Assembly (NCBI GenBank): GCA_022432975.1
Contig: CM039512.1
Coordinates: forward strand, 41,895,501-41,959,500
Source of the DNA: Begonia masoniana
Taxonomy: Eukaryota; Streptophyta; Magnoliopsida; Cucurbitales; Begoniaceae
Reading direction: 5' to 3'
DNA: 64,000 nt
The notes beneath the pieces were generated by a model, which saw only the letters and a list, made by a program, of their open reading frames with translations, was not told where the DNA came from and searched no databases. The first letter of the stretch is position 1. Each line of letters begins with the position of its first letter. Position numbers and translations under genes: made by a program. Positions 34,276 through 44,116 of the stretch are shown piece by piece.

Positions 34276-36948
34276 CTACAACATAAGGTTTAACTATAAG
34301 CCTAATGCTTAGTAAGGAATGCATGGTGACAGACATACATGGATGTACAAATTAAAGAAACATAAGTTCGTAAATCTTTCTTCATTTATGCTCATTTTCA
34401 TCATTTACATAGCATGTATTAAGGGAGGGAACGAGGGAGAAAGACAGGGCACATGATCATTGCCAACCGGGCAATCATAGTAACGACTAGCTCGGCCTCC
34501 ACCAGTGGGAGAATTCGCGAGCCATACTTATCATCATCTCGGCCTCCACCAGTGGGAGAATTCACGAGCCATACTTATCATTATATCAGCCTCCACCAGT
34601 GGGAGAATTCACGAGCCATACTTATCATTATCTCGGCCTCCACCAGTGGGAGAATTCACGAGCCATACTTATCATTATCTCGGCCTCCACCAGTGGGAGA
34701 ATTCACGAGCCATACTTATCATTATCTCGGCCTCCACCAGTGGGAGAATTCACGAGCCATACTTATCATTATCTCGGCCTCCACCAGTGGGAGAATTCAC
34801 GAGCCATACTTATCATTATCTCGGCCTCCACCAGTGGGAGAATTCACGAGCCATACTTATCATTATCTCGGCCTCCACCAGTGGGAGAATTCACGAGCCA
34901 TACTTATCATTATCTCGGCCTCCACCAGTGGGAGAATTCACGAGCCATACTTATCATTATCTCGGCCTCCACCAGTGGGAGAATTCACGAGCCATACTTA
35001 TCATTATCTCGGCCTCCACCAGTGGGAGAATTCACGAGCCATACTTATCATTATCTCGGCCTCCACCAGTGGGAGAATTCACGAGCCATACTTATCATTA
35101 TCTCGGCCTCCACCAGTGGGAGAATTCACGAGCCATACTTATCATTATCTCGGCCTCCACCAGTGGGAGAATTCACGAGCCATACTTATCATTATCTCGG
35201 CCTCCACCAGTGGGAGAATTCACGAGCCATACTTATCATTATCTCGGCCTCCACCAGTGGGAGAATTCACGAGCCATACTTATCATTATCTCGGCCTCCA
35301 CCAGTGGGAGAATTCACGAGCCATACTTATCATTATCTCGGCCTCCACCAGTGGGAGAATTCACGAGCCATACTTATCATTATCTCGGCCTCCACCAGTG
35401 GGAGAATTCACGAGCCATACTTATCATTATCTCGGCCTCCACCAGTGGGAGAATTCACGAGCCATACTTATCATTATCTCGGCCTCCACCAGTGGGAGAA
35501 TTCACGAGCCATACTTATCATTATCTCGGCCTCCACCAGTGGGAGAATTCACGAGCCATACTTATCATTATCTCGGCCTCCACCAGTGGGAGAATTCACG
35601 AGCCATACTTATCATTATCTCGGCCTCCACCAGTGGGAGAATTCACGAGCCATACTTATCATTATCTCGGCCTCCACCAGTGGGAGAATTCACGAGCCAT
35701 ACTTATCATTATCTCGGCCTCCACCAGTGGGAGAATTCACGAGCCATACTTATCATTATCTCGGCCTCCACCAGTGGGAGAATTCACGAGCCATACTTAT
35801 CATTATCTCGGCCTCCACCAGTGGGAGAATTCACGAGCCATACTTATCATTATCTCGGCCTCCACCAGTGGGAGAATTCACGAGCCATACTTATCATTAT
35901 CTCGGCCTCCACCAGTGGGAGAATTCACGAGCCATACTTATCATTATCTCGGCCTCCACCAGTGGGAGAATTCACGAGCCATACTTATCATTATCTCGGC
36001 CTCCACCAGTGGGAGAATTCACGAGCCATACTTATCATTATCTCGGCCTCCACCAGTGGGAGAATTCACGAGCCATACTTATCATTATCTCGGCCTCCAC
36101 CAGTGGGAGAATTCACGAGCCATACTTATCATTATCTCGGCCTCCACCAGTGGGAGAATTCACGAGCCATACTTATCATTATCTCGGCCTCCACCAGTGG
36201 GAGAATTCACGAGCCATACTTATCATTATCTCGGCCTCCACCAGTGGGAGAATTCACGAGCCATACTTATCATTATCTCGGCCTCCACCAGTGGGAGAAT
36301 TCACGAGCCATACTTATCATTATCTCGGCCTCCACCAGTGGGAGAATTCACGAGCCATACTTATCATTATCTCGGCCTCCACCAGTGGGAGAATTCACGA
36401 GCCATACTTATCATTATCTCGGCCTCCACCAGTGGGAGAATTCACGAGCCATACTTATCATTATCTCGGCCTCCACCAGTGGGAGAATTCACGAGCCATA
36501 CTTATCATTATCTCGGCCTCCACCAGTGGGAGAATTCACGAGCCATACTTATCATTATCTCGGCCTCCACCAGTGGGAGAATTCACGAGCCATACTTATC
36601 ATTATCTCGGCCTCCACCAGTGGGAGAATTCACGAGCCATACATAAGCCTTGTGAAACATGTCATAGTCATTTCCCCCGTTTCGCGCTTAATCATGCTTA
36701 CATTCTGTTTTTCTTTTCATATTCTAACTAATCATAACGAGCACATAATGCATGGACACGAATTTTCACAGAGGAATATCATACTGTAAGAACGAGTAGA
36801 ACATCATGTAACTTAACATCTTCCTGCTCAAATACTTCATATCATGGCAACTACTAGTCAAAATCATCAGTTAAACATTTCAACAATTTTTCCTAGTATC
36901 CTTATGGTGTAGGGCCCTAGTGGCCAGAAATCCTATACATCCACTTAC
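34276..36948 (-). other. Predicted leader intron of element G 3' LTR
   Basis: The sense donor GTAAGT starts at 36948. Box 1 is CCTACACCATAAGG (36913-36900) and box 2 is CCTTATGTTGTAGG (34288-34275); 13 of 14 positions pair and the other is C-U. The hairpin TAAGC/GCTTA is at 34297-34311. The 47-bp array fills the middle. Confidence 0.52.
34493..36642 (-). repeat. 47-bp tandem array, about 45 units, element G 3' LTR
   Basis: Almost identical units of TCGGCCTCCACCAGTGGGAG + AATTCACGAGCCATACTTAT + CATTATC. Nearly every unit has CATTATC; only the first has CATCATC and TTCGCGAG. As 47 is not a multiple of three and the unit lacks stops, all three plus frames stay open for about 2 kb. Confidence 0.96.
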
Positions 36949-37660
36949 ATGGTCTCCTTAGCAATCTGAACCTCTTCTCTTCAACTTCTTCACCTAAATT
37001 ATGTGCATTACAGTAGTTACATCAAAATCCTAAAACTCTACTCAGTGTTAAATCAAATCCTAAACTCTACTCATAATCATCCTAGGATCTATTAGTTAAA
37101 GTCATTCCTGAGTTTCCTTAGTCTAATACTCAGTGTAGTCTGAAATCCCAAAAACAAGACGACAGATTCGACTATTGATTAATCTAAAATGTCCAGAATC
37201 GATTCGGGAAAATAACACTACAACTCTCCGATTTTAGATATCCTTATATAGTCGGCCATTGAAAAAGTCCAAAACTACAATGCCAAGCAGAAGACATGGC
37301 TAATCAAACTAACAGATAACTACATGACAACTCATACCTCGGGCGTTGAGTATCCAGGAAATGGCAAGGAAGACCGGTCGTCGAAGGGAGATTGCTGGCA
37401 GGCGGGGTGCGAGCTCGGGGAAGGAGAAATCGCCGAGAGTAGAAGATGTCGGCTACAGTGGCTTGAGTGAAATTTAAAACTTTTCCTTTTTCTTTATATA
37501 CTGATCTCAACTTCCAATATTACAATATTGCCACTCAACCTAGTTTAAAACCCACGTGTAATTAATTAAACTTGTCATAAAATTCTAAACCGCGAAGATT
37601 AAATATTCATGACCGTTAATACAGTTAGGAAAATTACCTAGTCGTATCTCGGGTGTTACA

Positions 37661-37695
37661 TCCACCCCTCCTTAAACAAAATTTTCATCCTCGAA
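37661..37695 (-). other. Polypurine tract region, element G
   Basis: The sense strand reads GAGGATGAAAATTTTGTTTA then AGGAGGGGTGGA next to the LTR, the usual form in gypsy elements. Confidence 0.85.
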
Positions 37696-37701
37696 AATTG
37701 C

Positions 37702-38033
37702 TCAAACAAATAACTCCGGATATTTGTCTAGCATGTCTAGCTGTCGCTCCCATGTGGCTTCTTCGATGCCGTGGTTTGTCCATAAAACTTTCACCAATGG
37801 AATTTCTTTATTCCTCAGAGTCTTAACTGCATATTCCAATATTTGTACCAGTTTCTCTTCATATGCCAGTGTCGGCTCCAATTCAATGCCTGTTGGTTGA
37901 ATAACTTGTGTCGGATCTCGTATGCATTTCCTTAGCATTGACACATGGAAGACATTATGAACTTTATCCAATGATGGGGCAATTGAAGTCTGTAAGCTGT
38001 ACCACCAATTCTAGCCAAGACAGGGAAGGGTCC
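37702..38033 (-). pseudogene. Element G pol C-terminus with chromodomain
   Basis: This is the 3' end of pol downstream of element H. It reads VFHVSMLRKCIRD, then a chromodomain of the Tekay type (ILEYAVKTLRNKEIPLVKVL, ..., IEEATWERQLDML) ending at 37702. A one-base shift in a C-run near 37975 separates it from the upstream part (GPFPVLARIGG). Chromodomains bind modified histones and are thought to steer integration into heterochromatin. It is joined to 46755 after removal of H. Confidence 0.88.
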
Positions 38034-38388
38034 TGTAATACCCGGTTGTACGGACTTAATTACTTTATTATTATTATATTATTGGATGGCATTTTGGTAG
38101 ATATGTCAAATCAGGTCGGTTTCGCAAACGGAAAGCGTCATTACTATCCTAATGATCAATAGGAATATTAAGGAATTTACGGGATTTTTCGGGGCTTAAA
38201 CGCTATATTCCGAATAAATACGCTTCTCGAAATATAAACGACACTTAAGTAAAAATAGTAAACGAGGTCCGAATTGCGAACGGACAGTTTTAATAAATCC
38301 CAAGTAACGAAAAGGAGTTATCGGCAAAACATGGAATTTTCGAGAATCCGAATTGTTGGACGATTAACGAACCGAAGAGCGAAATCAA

Positions 38389-38397
38389 TATAAAAAG
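38389..38397 (+). promoter_or_regulatory. TATA box of element H 5' LTR
   Basis: TATAAAAAG stands alone in an otherwise mixed-composition stretch, upstream of the pyrimidine-rich leader. Transcription would begin about 30 bp downstream. The 3' LTR has the same motif near 44471. Confidence 0.65.
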
Positions 38398-39031
38398 TGG
38401 ATAGGGGCAAAATAGTAAATTACAATTTCATTTTTATAAAACAACCTAAACTATTTTCTCTCCCTCACATTTCACTCTTTCTCCCTGGATTCCCACGACA
38501 GAGAGCAAGCTTCTCTCCCTGGCCGCCGACGGCGATCACCATCCGACCTCCGTCCGACCCCCGTTCGTCCCGATTTCTTCACGCTTTCTTCTCCTCTCGC
38601 TACCCTCGGTATGTAGCTTCAATCTCTGAGCGTTTGTTTTGAGTTTCGGTTCGATTTAGGGTTAGGGTTTCGATTAGGTTTTCCGTTAAAAATGCGATTT
38701 AGGCTTCGTAATTAATAGGTTAGCCTTGATTAAGTATATATTGAACGTATTTGACGTTATTGGACGAAGAGAAATCAAATTGGAAAAAAGTTATAAATTG
38801 GTAAAATTCCGGGTTTTTAGGAAAAACTCGTTATTTAATATTTCGGATTATCGAGCGTTAATTTACGTTAAAAACGCTTAGATTAGCTAAGTAAAGAATT
38901 TAGGAGAGATTCTCTAGTTAAGTTTTTAGAATTGGACGTTATTAATTCAAATCAATTTTAACGGTACATATCGTGTTTTTTCTCAGACACACGACTCCCG
39001 TGGACGAAGCTAGTGATTCAGTGCGCTCCAG

Positions 39032-39636
39032 GTAAGTTTTCGTGACTTACTTTGACCCAAAGGTCTGCACCATACTCCGTCGTCGTCTCGAGAATACTCG
39101 AGGAACTGTTTGTTTTATGTTATTCCGGTTGGGTAGTTAGGTTAGTTGTTTATAGGTTCTGCTTTACTGTCATGAATGTATGCACGTTGGTTGTTTACTT
39201 TCCGCTGATATGAACTGTTCATGCATCACGGTTTTCGAAAGTCATGAAAATGAATTTCTGCACGTGTTTTTAAGAAAAGGAACGTATATCTGAAATGAAA
39301 TCTGTAACGAAATCTGAATGAATAAACGTAATCTGTATCTGTATCTGGTTACGCGAGATGGGGCTCAGGCATGGCTGTAGGGTTCGTGAGCATGTACCCC
39401 CCCCATCTAAGTGGAAAGTGGTAGTTCGACCGCGGAATGTATCCTTTCCATTTAGTGGGCTGAGATCTCGGTGACAATTCTGTCTGTCTGCGACGTAATG
39501 AATCTGTAATCTGTAATTCTGTATCTGTAATCTGAATCTGAGCATGATTTCTGAATGGCATACGCACGCATGCATGCATCTGCATTTACGTAGCTTACTG
39601 AGATTTCAATATCTCATATGTGTCTGTATGGTGTAG
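39032..39636 (+). other. Predicted leader intron of element H 5' LTR
   Basis: CAG precedes GTAAGT at 39032. Box 1 is CTGCACCATAC (39065-39075) and box 2 is GTATGGTGTAG (39626-39636), with one G-U pair. The hairpin TGAGAT/ATCTCA is at 39599-39616. Between the boxes lie irregular ATCTGTATCTG repeats in place of a long array. Confidence 0.55.
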
Positions 39637-40060
39637 GTAATCTCTTAGGCGATATTGAGCCAGGTGAGGACGATGTTCCTCCTCCTGACGAGGGATGCAG
39701 TTGATGGATGATGGCTGTGGTAGTGCGTTGGGGCAGTCGAGGCGCGATATGACCCGTGGGGATGTATGTCTGGACTCTGGGTTTATTTTGGGATGTTTTG
39801 GCATGTTAATTGTATAGTATATCTAGGTTGTTTGGATCTGGATAGGATTAGATCACGTTTTGATAATTGTATATAAAATGTTTTGGTTTAAACTGTTTAA
39901 TGAATGTGTTGTAATTGTTTCGATTGGTTTTAGGTTGATACGGTTATGCTTGATGTTTAGATCCATCTACGCAGTTGGACTTCGTAAAGTCCGGTGCTAA
40001 GTTGGTAGTGCTTAAGTTATAATGGTATTGTGAAAAGAGGTGGGAATAAGAGGATTTTGA

Positions 40061-40441
40061 CTCTCTGGAAAGTGATTTCCAGAGAGCTCATTTTCTGGTT
40101 TCTTCTAAAATGTGTGAAGTGTTTTGCTGAAAACTGATATGTGTTGAAGTGTTTAATTGTTTGGTCTCTGGAAATGGCGAGGAAGATCGCTGCACGCAGT
40201 GTGCGGCGATCAGTCGCTGCAGCAATGCAGCGATTGGTCGCTGCTTGCTGCAGCTGCGGCGCCTGATCGCTGCAGCAATGCAGCGATCAGTCGCTGCTTG
40301 CTGCAGCAACTGCGGCGCCTGATCGCTGCAGCAATGCAGCGATCAGTCGCTGCTTGTTGCAGCAGGTGCGGCGACTGGTAGCTGCAACAAAGCAGCGCCT
40401 GGTCGCTGCTATTTTGAGGGCAGAATTCCGATTCTGCCCTC
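40061..40441 (+). repeat. Tetraloop hairpin block, element H 5' LTR
   Basis: There are three hairpin types. CTCTCTGGAAA/TTTCCAGAGAG with loop GTGA lies at 40061-40086. Two copies of CTGATCGCTGCA/TGCAGCGATCAG with loop GCAA lie at 40263-40290 and 40319-40346, spaced 56 bp in a tandem array. GAGGGCAGAAT/ATTCTGCCCTC with loop TCCG lies at 40416-40441. GTGA and GCAA are GNRA loops and TCCG is a UNCG loop, the most stable RNA tetraloop classes. Confidence 0.88.
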
Positions 40442-40666
40442 CCATGTTTTTAATATGTTTTAAAGTTTTAATTAAATGTTTTTAAGTTTTATTTAAATAG
40501 TTTTAGTTTATGTTTTAAATGATTTACCAAATGAACTTCGATTTCGATTCCGGTTTCGGTTTCGATTTCAATTCTGGTTAGCGTCAAGTTTTAAAGTTTA
40601 TTAAATGTAGAGATAAAAAAAAATAATACGATAAATACGGGTACGGAATTAGGGGTGTTACAGTTA

Positions 40667-40678
40667 TGGTATCAGAGC
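40667..40678 (+). other. Primer binding site, element H
   Basis: TGGTATCAGAGC begins four bases after the 5' LTR. Confidence 0.93.
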
Positions 40679-40825
40679 CCCCGGGTTTTAAAATCGATTC
40701 TGTAGACTGCTCGACTGCACAGCCACTACGCGGACGTCCTTCATCAACTGTAAGTATGTTTTCTGCTCTGTTTGATTTAGGTTTCTAAGAAGTATACTGT
40801 TTCGTTTTATAGGAGTTTTATAAAC

Positions 40826-41347
40826 ATGTTTCGAGGAAAAGATCCTCGAGATGACGTCCTAGATCGACTTACGGAGTTACTAAATCGTCAGTCACAGTAC
40901 ATGGACCGGCAAGCACAACTTATCGATAGACAATCTCGTCAACTCCAACTATTGACTAACCGAGAAGAACTTAGGATTCATGGCGTGGATGCTCCTCATG
41001 ACCACGGTACCAAGAGGAAGGACAAGAAGAGAGTCGATAAAAACCGACCGAAGCGCGCACGAAGAACTTCGCAAAGGCCTCTGTGTCTTAGTTGCCAGAA
41101 GCAGCATCGTGGGAAATGCAGATCAGGCACAGATAAATGCTTTCGATGTGGAGAGAATGGTCATTTCGTCAAAGACTGCCCAAGGCCGGGCCGAGGTCAA
41201 CCGGGTACAGGCCAACGAGACGCAAATCAGGGAAACGATGCCCGAATGTTGCTTGCCTCGACTGGAGAAGAAGAAACCGCCCAACCTTCGGCTATTACAG
41301 GTAAAGTTTTGTTCGAATATTTAATAGGACGAATAATATTAGAGTGA
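40826..41347 (+). pseudogene. Element H gag with internal deletion
   Basis: A 173-residue open frame starts MFRGKDPRDDVLDRLTELL, like the B Gag. It jumps after about residue 65 directly to the basic linker and zinc-binding end (CLSCQKQHRGKC, CFRCGENGHFVKDC). The whole particle-forming core (the WWDS and FAPR regions) is missing. The deletion kept the frame. It cannot assemble particles alone; a residual RNA-binding role is possible but unsupported. Confidence 0.85.
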
Positions 41348-41349
41348 AG

Positions 41350-42790
41350 AAAGGGTATATAGTATAGTCCTTGATATTAACGTCTCGCGTCTTGCGGTAT
41401 CACACTTCGATTTTTCGTCCGCACTTACAGTCATTCTTCGTGGTTCTAAGCCAAAACTCCTCACTATACTCTCCCACATTGACCTTAAATTCATACTTCC
41501 CCACTTTCGATTTGATCGCGAGCGACCCCACTCAAGCATGGACATATTAAACTTTCAAATCCTCAAATCACGTATTTGTCACTTCAATATTTGCACATGC
41601 ATCCACTTTCGACTCTCACTTAATCATTCACCGATTACCTTTAAATAATACAAATTTCAAAGTTCCTTCTTATCGACGTCTTTCCTCTGTCGTTCCCTCA
41701 GGTTGGAGCTACATCCAAACTCCCTAACGCCAGCCAAATTGAATGCCTACACTGTATCCAAATTCTGGGTTGTAACCCAGATTTCAATATAATTCTAAAC
41801 TCCTCTTCATTCTAACTTCGACTTCTCAAAGTAAGTCCCTTTAGTTCCTATACTTCTTAATCTCGTGTCTGTTGAATACGTAACTAACCCTTTCACGCGC
41901 TCGAGACCTTCTCAAATTACTTGCTCCAACGTTAAGTTCTTTTAACTGCACTACGATTGTCCACCTATCGAGTATAACAATATGCTCGTTTATCAAACAC
42001 GAATCTCCATTAACCTCGAGCACAGTAAGGTCTCTAAGTCTCGCTGTGGATTTGCTCTAAAGCCACTCATTCTAACCTTAAGTCACTTATATATCCATCG
42101 GTCACGATTCGTCAAATACGATTCGTACGACATTAACCACTGAGTTAAACTTCTAATCTTAACTCTTCATTGGATCTACGATCCCCCGTACTTATCTCAA
42201 ATGTCGTGCTAGACTTCTCACAATTACCCGATGGTCTTTTTAGTCGGGTTCTAATTACTTCGCTTGGCTCCTGCACGATAACTTGTTCAACAGTCTACTC
42301 ATTTACAAACTTGTTGCTGATAAGCTTCTTCAGATTCTCAGTTCTTCCCCCTCTATTTTCCAAGAGAAGGATTCAGAAACTTCTTTTCATTAAGGTTTAA
42401 CCCTCCTAGATCATTGAACACTAATGTTTCTACTTCCTTACCGGAGGTAAGCCCTACGTTTGCGGTTCTTAACTTAAACCGTACACACTATAAACCTGCT
42501 CTAACTGTGTCGCTATCCTTCCTATAGTCACTCATGCTACTTGAAACTCTTTAGCACAACCTTAAACCTGAAGTGCTAAATTTTTCCTTAGTAGTCACCA
42601 CGTTTAAATCTTAACTCCTATGTTTTTGTTTACTTACCTCTATTCAAGCAACACCAAAGGTCTAACGTGCCTACTACTCATTAATTATTCTTAACTTCAC
42701 TAAGTCTCCCACCTGGTAAGTCGGTTAAAATCTTCTAACCGATTTAATATCTTCCCTTATGGATTAGTCTTCTAGGGTGCCTAAGGTGGT
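41350..42790 (-). other. Inverted non-coding block of element H
   Basis: Read on the minus strand, this is colinear with about 5300-6715 of element B: matches are seen at 41380-41640, 41690-41790 and 41830-41960. In B the block runs in the sense of gag and ends at the polypurine tract. In H it lies reversed between gag and integrase, where protease-RT-RNase H would be expected. The part near 42500-42790 is not clearly matched. Confidence 0.75.
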
Positions 42791-42792
42791 AC

Positions 42793-44063
42793 GTGCCTAA
42801 CGATGAGAGCCTGAAGAAGGATATTTTAGCTGAGACACATTCTTCAGCTTATTCAGTGCACCCGGGGAGTACCAAGATGTACCGGGTCTTAAAGCAGCAC
42901 TTCTGGTGGCCAGGTATGAAGAGGGAGGTTGCCCAGTATATTGAGACCTGTTTAGTTTGTCAACAGGTTAAGGCAGAGCACCAGAGGCCAGCTGGAACAT
43001 TATTGCCACTGCCGATTCCGGAGTGGAAGTGGGAGCAGACATCCATGGATTTTATCGTGGGGCTCCCGAGGACTACGCGAGGCCATGATGGCATTTGGGT
43101 TATTGTGGGCTGATTGACAAAGTCGGCTCACTTTTTGCCTGTGAAGATGACGTCTTCTATGGATCAGCTCGCAGAGCTCTATGTACAGGAGATTGTGAAG
43201 TTGCACGGAGTGCCGGTTTCTATTGTCTCGGATCGAGATCCGAGGTTTACATCGAAGTTCTGGAAGAGTCTGCACAAAGCTATGGGGACTCAGCTTAACT
43301 TCAGCACAACGTTTCATCCTCAGACCGATGGTTAGACAGAGAGGACGAATCAGATTTTGGAGGATATGCTCAGAGCGTGTGTGCTTGAGTTTCAAGGATC
43401 GTGGAGTTCTCGTACAACAACAGCTTCCAGGCTACTATCGGTATGGCTCCGTATGAAGCCTTATATGGTCGAAAGTGCAGATCTCCGCTGTATTGGGACG
43501 AGGTTGGCGAGACCAGCGTCGTTGGACCTGAGATTCTGCAGCAGACGGCAGAGAGGATTGCCGTTATCCGACAGCGCATTGAGGTAGCTCAGAGCAGACA
43601 GAAGAGTTATGCCGACACGAGACGACGAGAGCTAGAGTTTGAAGAAGGCGACGAGGTTTATTTGAAGGTTTCTCCATTCAAAGGCGTCGCGAGATTCGGA
43701 AGGAGGGGTAAGCTGAACCCTCGGTACGTGGGGCCCTTTCCTGTTCTGAAGAGGATCGGGAAGTTGGCGTATAGGCTGCAGCTTCCGGTTTCTATGGAGG
43801 GCATTCACGATGTGTTCCACGTATCTATGCTTCGGAGATGTTTACGTGATCCATCGCATATCGTAGAGACTACGGAGATGGAGGTACAGCCTACCTTGAC
43901 TTATGAGGTTAGGCCGGTACGTATTTTGGAGTATTCCACCAAGATTCTGCGCAACAAGGAGATTCCGCTGGTCAAAGTCCTTTGGCGGAACCATGAGGTG
44001 GAAGAGGCAACTTGGGAACGACAGCAGGACATGATGACTGAGTACCCCAAGTTGTTTGAGTAA
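42793..44063 (+). pseudogene. Element H integrase and chromodomain (broken)
   Basis: This opens inside the integrase N-terminus: HHCC motif (ETHSSAYSVHPGS ... [11 protein letters not shown]), catalytic D in MDFIVGLPR, D in [10 protein letters not shown], and the QTDG region. Stops lie at 43111-43113 (TGA) and 43333-43335 (TAG), and a small deletion with frame change lies near 43398. From 43401 the frame is open to the end, with a Tekay-type chromodomain (ILRNKEIPLVKVLWRNHEVE, EEATWERQ). Both stops shared through one frame imply decay in a source copy or after insertion. Confidence 0.9.
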
Positions 44064-44078
44064 GTCATTTGTATGATT

Positions 44079-44116
44079 TAATTTTGTGGACAAAATTCTG
44101 AATAAGGAGGGTGGAA
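44079..44116 (+). other. Polypurine tract region, element H
   Basis: AATTTTGTGGACAAAATTCT leads to AATAAGGAGGGTGGAA, the same tract as in element B. It lies directly before the 3' LTR. Confidence 0.88.

Larger units (their letters stand above)
33097..37660 (-). repeat. Element G 3' LTR
   Basis: This is 4,564 bp, TGTAACGACC to GGGTGTTACA in plus coordinates. It contains, from its 3' end inward, a degenerate series of CATCATCCGGTGA-like repeats (33480-33960), the leader-intron acceptor (34276), a 47-bp array and the donor (36948). Confidence 0.95.
38034..40662 (+). repeat. Element H 5' LTR
   Basis: This is 2,629 bp from TGTAATACCC to GGTGTTACA. It holds a TATA box (38389), a donor-like GGTATGT near 38610, an acceptor-like TTTTTTCTCAG near 38986, the conserved leader intron (39032-39636) and a hairpin block (40061-40441). 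Confidence 0.96.

Noticed and set aside
34453..36789. Open frames of about 700-780 residues in all three plus frames
   Set aside because: They are made only of the 47-bp tandem unit, which has no stops and shifts frame each copy; they run antisense to element G and resemble no protein.
40157..40381. 74-residue Cys/Ala/Arg-rich frame, also at 46242-46466
   Set aside because: It is the hairpin-rich GC block read as protein; the palindromes explain the composition.
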